Shown here piece after piece: positions 18,196 through 26,000 of a stretch of DNA of 53,678 nucleotides; the stretch's first letter is position 1; each line of letters starts with the position of its first letter. The stretch spans positions 1 to 53,678 of the forward strand of contig NZ_JADEWG010000037.1 in the NCBI RefSeq assembly GCF_015207735.1, in the 5' to 3' direction. The notes beneath the pieces are model-generated. The model did no database searches. It was given only the letters and a program-made list of their open reading frames with translations, and was not told where the DNA came from. Position numbers and translations under genes: made by a program. The stretch comes from [Phormidium] sp. LEGE 05292. Its GTDB lineage: Bacteria > Cyanobacteriota > Cyanobacteriia > Cyanobacteriales > Aerosakkonemataceae.

Positions 18196-18515
18196 ATGTT
18201 CGTTATGACGACTTTAGTCGTTGCCAAACTGAAGGACTAAAGTTAGCGATGTTCGTTATGACGACTTTAGTCGTTGCCAAACTGAAGGACTAAAGTTAGC
18301 GATGTTCGTTGTGACGACTTTAGTCGTTGCCAAACTGAAGGACTAAAGTTAGCGATGTTCGTTGTGACGACTTTAGTCGTTGCCAAACTGAAGGACTGAA
18401 GTTAGCGATGTTCGTTGTGACGACTTTAGTCGTTGCCAAACTGAAGGACTGAAGTTAGCGATGTTCGTTGTGACGACTTTAGTCGTTGCCAAACTGAAGG
18501 ACTGAAGTCCTTACA
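18196..18515. repeat. Six tandem 53-bp repeats
   Basis: Six units with an exact 53-bp period start at 18196, 18249, 18302, 18355, 18408 and 18461. They differ at a few positions (GTTATG versus GTTGTG, GACTAAAG versus GACTGAAG). Each holds the palindrome CGACTTTAGTCG followed by TTGCCAAACTGAAGGACT. The core matches the repeats at 8055-8226 and 6654-6708. The whole unit repeats, with no variable spacers, so this is not a CRISPR array. Confidence 0.95.
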
Positions 18516-18525
18516 ACAAACTAGC

Positions 18526-18565
18526 AAAAAAATAGAGAGAGGATTCAGTGTGTTTTCCTCTCTCT
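18526..18565 (-). terminator. Rho-independent terminator after dedA
   Basis: On the minus strand, AGAGAGAGGA pairs perfectly with TCCTCTCTCT (10 bp, 12-nt loop) and is followed by ATTTTTTTG. It lies just past the dedA stop codon at 18586. Confidence 0.85.
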
Positions 18566-18585
18566 GTATTTTTATAGCTATTGAT

Positions 18586-19206
18586 TTATGATTCTTTAGT
18601 CTGGCGTAATTCCAAGAAGAAGGGAACAAAAATCCAAGCAGCTACTATTAATAATGCTAAGACAGCAAATTGGGCTGCCCAAGTGACTAATTGTTCTAAA
18701 GGTACAACTTTTCCGGCGAAAAACGACAGACTGACCATGATTGCACCCCAAGCTGTTGCACCAGCGATGTTGTATGCCATAAATTTCAGGTATGGCATTT
18801 CGACGATTCCAGCTAAGGGGCTGGCGAAAATCCGCAATAAAGCAATGAATCTACCAATAAAGACGGTTTTACCTGCGTTTTCGCCAAATTGCTGCTTTAG
18901 TTCTACAAGTTTTTCTTCCTGAATGCGAAGAATTTTTCCTATAGTTAAAAGCAAGGCCCAACCGCCGTATCTACCGATTAAATAACCAAAGTTACCGCCT
19001 AAAACTGCGCCTGCGATCGCACAACCTAAAACTAACCAGTAATTCAATTCACCGCTACCAGCTAAAAACCCTCCTGCCAGGGTAATAGTTTCACCAGGCA
19101 GGGGAATTCCCACGTTTTCTAATAAAATTCCGATAAATACCGCCCAGTAGCCGTACTGACCAGCTAGTTCCTGGATATTCTCCAGGGAAACCATTTCTAA
19201 TGACAT
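18586..19206 (-). CDS. DedA family membrane protein
   Basis: A 206-residue integral membrane protein of the DedA/SNARE-associated family, which includes bacterial undecaprenyl-phosphate and phospholipid translocases. Visible family marks: the N-terminal GYWAVFIGILLENVGIPLPGE segment (with conserved glutamates), GNFGYLIGRYGG, the helix FIGRFIALLRIFASPLAG with two basic residues, and a C-terminal GATAWG. Four to five spans are apparent. Length is normal. It stands alone, with a strong terminator right behind it. Substrate cannot be told from sequence. Confidence 0.93.
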   Translation of the reverse strand: MSLEMVSLENIQELAGQYGYWAVFIGILLENVGIPLPGETITLAGGFLAGSGELNYWLVLGCAIAGAVLGGNFGYLIGRYGGWALLLTIGKILRIQEEKLVELKQQFGENAGKTVFIGRFIALLRIFASPLAGIVEMPYLKFMAYNIAGATAWGAIMVSLSFFAGKVVPLEQLVTWAAQFAVLALLIVAAWIFVPFFLELRQTKES

Positions 19207-19279
19207 CTGCTACAGCCTTAACAAAGGTTAACACTCACCTCGATCTTGACTTAATTTCTACAATAGTGTCAATCGATTT

Positions 19280-19332
19280 TATTGCAAAAGGCAGAAGGCA
19301 GAAGGCAGAAGGCAGAAGGGAAAAGGGAAAAA
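19280..19332. repeat. Purine-rich heptamer tandem repeat
   Basis: An array of GGCAGAA units (about four to five) passing into GGAAAA-type units, in the gap between dedA and the unknown minus-strand gene. It is a short tandem repeat of the cyanobacterial heptamer type. Confidence 0.75.
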
Positions 19333-19369
19333 GCCCGAAATTACAAGTGTTTGAGCAATTTACCTTGCT

Positions 19370-20107
19370 CTAATCGCCTTGGCGGTTGCTATGGATTTTC
19401 AACTTGATGGTGAGGTCGATAATTGGTTGATTGGTTAAGCAGTACCAATGGCAGGTGAATAAATCGGGGATTTGGGTGTTGATACTGGCGATCGCAGGTG
19501 CAGCAGGAAAGGGGAAAACTCGATCGAACCAAATTTCTTTGTCGATAAATCCAAATTGCATTAAATAAGTAGCTGGTGAAGCGTTCAGAAATTTGAGTAT
19601 TTTGTACGCCATCTCATAAATTTGCTGACGCATTATATCAGAAAAATGCACTGGCTGATAGTAATTTAACTCAACTTGTAATGCTGGTGAAGTTTCGCTT
19701 GCTGGGCCGATCGCTTCGGGCGCTGCGCTCCGCGCAATCGCTTCCGCATAAATTGGCCCTTTCTGAGTTAAAACTACAGGCAACCAAAAATTACCTGGTC
19801 TGGTAATATAGCCAAACTTTTGAGCTATTAAATAACGTAAAAATTCGACATTTTCACAAGCTTTAAATATTGCCTTTTCCGGGAAATCAAAATTACTAGG
19901 CAGATTCAGAGTTAAAGGACAAAATACCACGCCCTTGGGCAAGTTTAGGGAATTTAGATCGGTTTTTCCGAAAACTTTTATAGTTGTGGGGAATTTTACA
20001 ATTGCTTTTCGCAAAGCCTCTACCATTGTTGCAGTTGCGGGAGATGCAGCCGTTAATTCGCCAGCAGGATTCACCTCCCCATCAACTACGAGCCAAACTT
20101 CAAGCAT
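19370..20107 (-). CDS. Unrecognised protein, translationally coupled to the coiled-coil gene
   Basis: No family recognised. The start chosen is the ATG at 20107, giving about 245 residues beginning MLEVWLVVDGEVNPAGELTAA; it overlaps the end of the upstream gene by 8 nt (ATGCTTGA), a pattern suggesting translational coupling. Further-upstream starts would add residues read from the other gene. The protein is mostly soluble-looking with no membrane segment. A stretch around residues 130-150 (IARSAAPEAIGPA) is encoded by a GC-rich palindromic repeat inserted in frame (19708-19745), unlike the AT-rich surroundings. Function unknown; conserved cyanobacterial hypothetical is a guess from context. 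Confidence 0.75.
   Translation of the reverse strand: MLEVWLVVDGEVNPAGELTAASPATATMVEALRKAIVKFPTTIKVFGKTDLNSLNLPKGVVFCPLTLNLPSNFDFPEKAIFKACENVEFLRYLIAQKFGYITRPGNFWLPVVLTQKGPIYAEAIARSAAPEAIGPASETSPALQVELNYYQPVHFSDIMRQQIYEMAYKILKFLNASPATYLMQFGFIDKEIWFDRVFPFPAAPAIASINTQIPDLFTCHWYCLTNQPIIDLTIKLKIHSNRQGD
19708..19745. repeat. GC-rich palindromic repeat inside a coding region
   Basis: CGATCGCTTCGGGCGC (19710-19725) is followed by TGCGCTCCGCGCAATCGC, with the arms GGCGC/GCGCC-like and HIP1-like ends. The composition is much more GC-rich than the neighbouring sequence, and the insert stays in frame. It resembles the palindromic elements scattered in and between cyanobacterial genes. Confidence 0.6.
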
Positions 20108-20651
20108 TACTAAAAGGAAGACTAACTCTACTACCTCCCACTTTAGGAAAGCTAGGCAAATCAAGCCTTGCATTCGGAGTCCGACTTTTAATTGCCAAAC
20201 GATAAGTTAGACTTTGCAACTCTGCGTGAAGCTGACGATTTTCCCGTTGTAGCATTGTCACCTTTTCTTTAATTGGTGCAAGGCGTTCCGTAAATTTCTG
20301 GCGATAAATTTGCGGTAATTCCTGTACCACTTGTTCCAGCATTCGGCTACGATCGGTTAATTCTTGAACCGACTGACGCAGGTGATAGATTTCAGCATCG
20401 CGATCGGAAATCTGCTCTTGGTAGAACTTAACTTGTTGTTCTACCCCTTGCAGTTGTTCCTGCATCGCCTGCATTTGAGATTGATGCTGTTGCGACAATT
20501 CCGGCGCAGGTAGGAAAGTCGTATTTCCCTTGACTAACCGGAACAGTTCTTGAGACAACTGTTGAACCAGTTGATCTCGCAGCTGCAATTCCTCACGGAG
20601 ATGAGAAACTTCTGATTGCAGGGATTGATAGGGGGTGTCGATTTGGCTCAC
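20100..20651 (-). CDS. Coiled-coil protein of unknown function
   Basis: A 183-residue, Gln/Glu/Leu-rich protein that looks like coiled coil over most of its length: heptad-like LQSEVSHLREELQLRDQLVQQL at the start, then QMQAMQEQLQGVEQQVKFYQ and VTMLQRENRQLHAELQSL. The end is basic and Ser/Pro-rich. It starts with GTG at 20651, with AGGAG about 12 bases before it. No enzyme motif is present. Its stop overlaps the start of the next gene by 8 nt, so the two products are probably made together. It may be structural or an adaptor; that is inference. Confidence 0.72.
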   Translation of the reverse strand: MSQIDTPYQSLQSEVSHLREELQLRDQLVQQLSQELFRLVKGNTTFLPAPELSQQHQSQMQAMQEQLQGVEQQVKFYQEQISDRDAEIYHLRQSVQELTDRSRMLEQVVQELPQIYRQKFTERLAPIKEKVTMLQRENRQLHAELQSLTYRLAIKSRTPNARLDLPSFPKVGGSRVSLPFSNA

Positions 20652-20812
20652 AATGGCTCACAACTCCTCGAAGATTTTGCCAACTTGCCGTTATAGTACG
20701 TGCAAGCGACATTTTATCATGGTTATTCCAGGATGGGCAGCGTATATATAGAATTCTTGAATATTTACAATACTTTGAACAAACAGAACTTACACACCGA
20801 TAAAAGACGTAG

Positions 20813-20900
20813 GGGAGGTAGAACCTCCCAAATATCGTTACCAGGTTCAACCTGGTAACGAAAACAGAGGCTCTGCTCAGGAGTGCAAAATCTCAGTCTA
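20813..20900. repeat. Dispersed palindromic element, copy A
   Basis: The intergenic gap before rpsF's 3' end contains GTAGAACCTCCC, then the inverted pair CGTTACCAGGTT/AACCTGGTAACG, then ACAGAGGCTCTGC and a TGCAAAATCTCAGTCTA tail. The same ordered blocks are at 46928-47042, where the copy is complete at both ends. Confidence 0.8.
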
Positions 20901-20911
20901 CAGATCAAAAT

Positions 20912-21247
20912 CTAAGCAGTAGCTTCTGCGGGTTCTTCTTCTGCTTCAGCTTTAGTGGAAACCTCTTCCAGCTTAATTGTCAGGTAACGAATTACTTCTT
21001 CACTCAAGCGCATCGCTCTTTCCAGGGGAGCAACGACATTACCTTTTGCTTGGTAATTCATTTGCACATAGATACCATCGCGTTGTCTATTGATTTCGTA
21101 GGCTAAACGGTGTTTACCACGCAGTTGAACGTTGATATCTTGAGCACCTTGATCTCGCAACATACTCTGATACTTTTCTACCGCCTGATTTACTTGCTCA
21201 TCTAATAAATCAGGACGCAAAATATACATTGTTTCGTAGCTATTCAT
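20912..21247 (-). CDS. rpsF: 30S ribosomal protein S6
   Basis: A structural protein of the small ribosomal subunit; about 111 residues from the ATG at 21247. That start gives [18 protein letters not shown], the normal S6 beginning, and is preceded by a good Shine-Dalgarno (AGGGGAGAAC). Upstream in-frame codons read through the leader and are not family sequence. Family marks include [33 protein letters not shown] and the acidic, Ala/Glu-rich tail ([12 protein letters not shown]). No rpsR or ssb follows, as is common in cyanobacteria. Confidence 0.96.
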   Translation of the reverse strand: MNSYETMYILRPDLLDEQVNQAVEKYQSMLRDQGAQDINVQLRGKHRLAYEINRQRDGIYVQMNYQAKGNVVAPLERAMRLSEEVIRYLTIKLEEVSTKAEAEEEPAEATA

Positions 21248-21383
21248 AGTTCTCCCCTTTTGGACAACAAGGCCGCTTTTGGCAACAGCCTCCAGCAGCA
21301 AGGATCTTTCATTCTACCATTGATGACCTAAGCTTGAGCAAGTAGATTTATCTGGGGAATCAATCTAAAATCTACTATCTACA

Positions 21384-21476
21384 ATAGACATCTCCAAAAA
21401 AGTAGAGACGTTGTATACAACGTCTCTACTTCAAGGGTTCGGTGCGTTAGCACCTTTACTTTGTGGAGATGTCTAT
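21384..21476. mobile_element. 93-bp MITE-like inverted-repeat element
   Basis: Perfect 13-bp terminal inverted repeats, ATAGACATCTCCA (21384-21396) and its complement (21464-21476), enclose a perfect 28-bp palindrome at 21402-21429 (arms GTAGAGACGTTGTA) and a small hairpin GGTGCGTTAGCACC (21441-21454). No protein is encoded. The whole has the form of a miniature inverted-repeat element. It lies between the rpsF leader and the AI-2E transporter gene, and folding it as RNA would give a long hairpin. Confidence 0.7.
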
Positions 21477-21533
21477 CTAAATTCGGATGAGTGTGGTTGT
21501 AATGGCATCGAATAAAATTCAGAAGTTAAGACC

Positions 21534-22664
21534 ATGAATAAAGACTATTCCATTTTCTCACCTGTACAAAAGTTTATGATAACGTGGCTGCTAGTATTAG
21601 CAGCTAGTTGGGCGACTTTAGTAACAGTTGGTTATGTCGGCGAATTAGTCAGCGTTTTCCTGACAGCTGCACTGCTGGCATTTTTATTTAACTACCCGGT
21701 GAAAGTGTTACAAAAATTTTTACCTAGAACTTTAGCCGTAGCATTAGTTTATTTAGCAGCAATTGTCGCGATTATTTTTATCGGTCTTACGGTAGTACCA
21801 CCCGTGTTTAATCAAGGAGTACAATTAGTCACTAATTTACCTTCTTTGGTACAATCAGGACGCGAACAATTAGACAATTTTCAAGTTTGGAGCGCCGAGC
21901 ATAATTTGCCATTTGATGTCCGAATTTTAGCTTCTCAATTATTATCTAGAGTCCAAGCTCAAGCTGAAGTAATTGCCAGTAAAGGTTTAGGTTTAGTAGT
22001 TGGTACCTTTAACTGGTTTATCGACTTAATATTCATTCTGGTAATCTCTTTTTATATGCTAATTGATGGAGAAAGAGTTTGGGGAGGAATCACCAGTTTT
22101 TTATCACCTATAGTTAGCCAAGTATTGACTGAATCTCTACAAAAGAATCTGCAAAAATTCATTTCAGGTCAGTTACTTTTAGGCTTATTTATGGCAATAA
22201 TGTTATCAGTTGCCTTTTGGCTACTAAAAGTACCATTCTTCCTTTTATTTGCCGTTTTTATTGGCTTAATGGAAGTGATTCCTTTTGTGGGTGCAACTTT
22301 AGGAATTGGTACTATAGTAATTGTTGTAGCGTTTATTAATTGGTGGTTAGCACTGGAAGTTTTGGGAGTTTCACTTATAATTCAACAGATTAAAGACAAT
22401 TTAATCTCTCCCAGATTAATGGGAGGATTAACCGGATTTTCGCCAGTAATTCTTTTCCTTGCGTTATTATTAGGATCTAAATTTGGTGGCTTATTAGGTG
22501 TAGTTTTAGCAATTCCTTTAACTGGTGTGATTAAAAGTATTGCGGAAATTGTTTTTGATCCTGATTTACCACCACAAACAGGATCGTTTTTTAATAATCC
22601 CTTTGATGATGATAAAGAGCATTTACTTTTAGATAGTTCGGCTGTGGAAAAAGATAAATTTTAA
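21534..22664 (+). CDS. AI-2E family transporter (PerM-like permease)
   Basis: A 376-residue membrane protein with about seven to eight spans, of the AI-2E/PerM exporter family. Typical parts: the N-terminal paired hairpins (ITWLLVLAASWATLVTVGYVG), a soluble segment near 100-150, and the C-terminal block EVIPFVGATLGIG plus LISPRLMGGLTGFSPVILFLALLLGSKFGGLLG, which are the most conserved motifs of the family. Members have been linked to quorum-signal export and to Na+/H+ antiport; the substrate here is unknown. It starts at an ATG with no overlapping gene, downstream of the 93-bp inverted-repeat element. The C terminus is acidic and cytosolic. Confidence 0.92.
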   Translation: MNKDYSIFSPVQKFMITWLLVLAASWATLVTVGYVGELVSVFLTAALLAFLFNYPVKVLQKFLPRTLAVALVYLAAIVAIIFIGLTVVPPVFNQGVQLVTNLPSLVQSGREQLDNFQVWSAEHNLPFDVRILASQLLSRVQAQAEVIASKGLGLVVGTFNWFIDLIFILVISFYMLIDGERVWGGITSFLSPIVSQVLTESLQKNLQKFISGQLLLGLFMAIMLSVAFWLLKVPFFLLFAVFIGLMEVIPFVGATLGIGTIVIVVAFINWWLALEVLGVSLIIQQIKDNLISPRLMGGLTGFSPVILFLALLLGSKFGGLLGVVLAIPLTGVIKSIAEIVFDPDLPPQTGSFFNNPFDDDKEHLLLDSSAVEKDKF

Positions 22665-22679
22665 TGTTGATTCTGAAAA

Positions 22680-22982
22680 TCAGGAATTTGGTAATGAATC
22701 GATGTTTTAAAACTAAATGTTTAATGGGTACATAACGGTGTACAGTATGTTCGAGAAATGCTTTCACCCAAGTGGCGTTAAAATTTTTAATTCCTCTAAA
22801 GTGGTAAAGTAATCCTTCAGTTTAGTTGTTAAAATCGTTTTACCAAGTTGGTAAGTAGAAATCATTGAGCGAAAATACATTGCTTCTTGAAGCAATGGAC
22901 TTGTGGTGTCGTCACTGCATAGAATACTTTGTAATAAAGTTGTTCCCGCACGTTGGTTACCACAGATGAAAAAATAAGTCAT
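22680..22982 (-). pseudogene. Sulfotransferase gene remnant: frameshifted and 3'-truncated
   Basis: The ATG at 22982 opens a 72-codon frame beginning MTYFFICGNQRAGTTLLQSI, the 5'-PSB (PAPS-binding) loop of sulfotransferases. The frame stops at 22764. In another minus-strand frame from about 22790 downward the sequence continues as protein-like text, FNATWVKAFLEHT then VPIKHLVLKHRFITKF, which is what a sulfotransferase would have later on. So a frameshift near 22785 broke the gene, and the rest (normally about 200 more residues) is missing where the AI-2E gene begins. It is divergent from the glycosyltransferase-fusion gene 92 bp away, and both look like parts of a former glycan-decorating locus. 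Confidence 0.75.
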
Positions 22983-23073
22983 AATAATCTCACTTCCTCT
23001 TGCTAGATTCTTAAGTTTTGAGTAAGTTAAATTTAATTTTTTTTCACAAATTTACAAATTAATTAATACTGCT

Positions 23074-26000
23074 ATGTCAGCCACAATTTCTCTAGTTATA
23101 ATCACCTACAACCGGGAACATTATTTAAGTGCTGCTATTGAAAGTGTTCTAGCACAAACTAAGCATGACTTCGAGTTATTAATTTGGGACGATGGTTCTA
23201 CGGATAATTCTGTAGAAATTGCCCAAAATTATGCTAAAAACGATCGCCGAATCAGGGTAATTGCTGGGAAACATCAAGGAGAAACTCTATCCCGAAAAGC
23301 AGCGATTTCCCAAACTACAGGCGAGTATTTAGGATGGGTAGATAGTGATGATTTACTTGCGCCTACAGCATTAGAAGAAACTGCGTCAGTACTTGATTTT
23401 TATCCAGCAGTAGGTTTAGTTTATACCGATTATTTCGATATTTCTGCCAGAGGCGAAATTATTGGTTATGGAGAACGTTGTAGGATTCCTTATTCTCCTG
23501 AAGGTTTATTGCTCGATTTTATGACTTTTCATTTCCGCTTGTTTCGCCGTTCTGTTTTTGAACAAGTAGGAGGTATTGACGAATCAGTTAAGTATGCACC
23601 TGATTATGATTTATGTTTGAAAATTTCGGAAGTTACGCAAATAAGACATATAAATAAACCGCTTTACTATTATCGAAATCATAGCGAAAGCATCACGCAG
23701 CGACAACAGTTGCAAGTGATTCGCGCTTCTCAAAAAATTATTACACAGGCATTAGAAAGACGGGGATTGAGCGATCGCATTTCTCTAAATGTACAACTCG
23801 AAGAAATCAACGGACAAATTCAAAGTAAATTTTATTTAATTAACGAACCAAACCCAGAAAAACCCTATCCCAAAACCGAGAAAAAACATAAAATTCTCAC
23901 CTGTGCATTTTTCCTGTCTTCCCTAACCTTATTTAATATTAATCCAGCTTTCGCTCAATCGATCGTTCCCGCCAAAGATGGTACAAACACTATTGTTAAC
24001 CCCCAAGGAAATCGCTTTGACATTACAGGCGGACAACGCTCGAGAGATGGTGCAAATTTATTCCACAGTTTTACCAAATTTGGACTGGATAACCTACAGA
24101 TTGCCAACTTTTTATCTCAACCAAACATTCGGAACATTCTTGCCAGAGTTAACGGTGGCGAAATCTCCTATATTAACGGTTTAATTCAAGTAACAGGTGG
24201 CAATTCTAATCTGTTTTTAATGAATCCTTCAGGAGTTGTCTTTGGCGGAAATGCTCGTTTAAATGTCCCCGCAGCTTTTACCGCAACTACCGCCAACGGT
24301 ATTGGTTTTGGTAATAATTGGTTTAACGCAACTGGTAATAATAATTATCCTGCATTAATTGGTAATCCTAATGCCTTTGCCTTTACCATGCCACAACCAG
24401 GAGCAATTATAAACTCCGGGGATTTAGCAGTAGGATTAAGTCAAGATTTAAACTTATTAGCAGGAACAGTTATTAATACTGGAACCTTAACCGCACCCCA
24501 AGGAAATATTACGGTTACTGCGGTTCCTGGTAATAGTTTAGTCAGACTTTCGCAACCGGGATTCTTGTTGAGCTTAGAAATTCAACCAATAGGGAACAGC
24601 GTCACTCAACCCAATGATTTTAACTTACCTATTGCTAGCTTACCGCAAATGTTAACTGGTGGAAATGGCGGTAACGCAACAGGAGTTACTGTTAACCCAG
24701 ATGGTAGTGTTGAACTCACAGGTTCAGGAATTCGCATTCCCACCGCAGGAAATACAGCAATAGCTTCAGGCAAAATTGATGCTTCTGGAGAAACAGGTGG
24801 CAACATCAATATTTTGGGAGACAAAATTGGCGTAATTAATGCCAATATTAACGCTTCTGGAACTAAAGATGGTGGTAATGTACGCATTGGTGGTGATTAT
24901 AAAGGACAAGGTAATTTACCAAATGCTTCCCGTGTTTTGATTAGTAATGACACCATTATTAACGTCGATAGTTCCACTTCGGGTAATGGTGGAAAAGTAA
25001 TTGTTTGGAGCGATAAAGCAACCGCTTTTAATGGCAAAATTAGTGCCAAAGGTGGCAATAATTCTGGTGACGGGGGATTTGTAGAAATTTCCAGTGCTGA
25101 TGTTTTAATTTTTAACGGCGACGTAAATACTTCTGCACCTAACGGTAAAACAGGAACCCTGTTACTTGATCCTTCTTCATTAAATATCGTAGATACTATT
25201 GGAGGTGGAAATCAAGACAGTAACCTTATTAGTGATAATCAAATATTAGCTGGCGATCCAGATATCACAAATTTCCAGGGTACAAATACTGTTAGTTGGG
25301 CAGCAATTGCTAGTTTAGGAGGTGGTGCCAATGTAGTTTTAGAAGCGACAGGAGACATCACAATTGGTAATGTTACAGGTTTAACAAGCGGTGTAACTAC
25401 AAACAATTTAGTAGACTTAAAATTAGACACTGGTAGTTTACGAATTACTTCTACAAATGGTTCAGTTAATTTTCAAGATGTGTCCGATGAAATTCGTACT
25501 CAAGGTGGGGCAATTACCGTTCAAGCATTAGGAGGAAAATTAACAGGTGGTAGCTTCAATACAACAGGAACAACAGGGAGTAACACTGGAAATGTAAATC
25601 TAGAAGCAAAAGCTGAATTGGAAATTAGTCGAGTAACCACTGGTGGAGGAGATATTAACATTACCAGTGGTGGTGTGATGAATTTTAATGAATTAATTAA
25701 CTCCTCTTCTAGCACAAAAAATGGCGGAAATATAACAATAAAAAGTGGAAATGATATCAACTTGCGGGTTGTGGACTCATCTTCTGCTAATGGTAAAGGT
25801 GGCAACATTAATGTTACAGCAAATAAAAATGTATTGTTGAATAATGAAGTAAAATCAAGTGGTACTAATGGTGGAGGTGACATTAGTATTATTAGTACTG
25901 GTGGTGCGATTAGTAGTGGTGCTGGGTATGGAAATATCCTTGCTCAAGGAGGAAGTGGGGTTGGAGGAAATGTCAGTCTTAAAGCTGTTACTAAGATTGA

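Noticed and set aside
18196-18515. A CRISPR array
   Set aside because: The full 53-bp unit repeats with no variable spacers, and no cas genes are nearby.
20593-20850. An 85-codon minus-strand gene upstream of the coiled-coil gene
   Set aside because: It overlaps the coiled-coil gene's start and contains the region's repeat sequence; no protein features.
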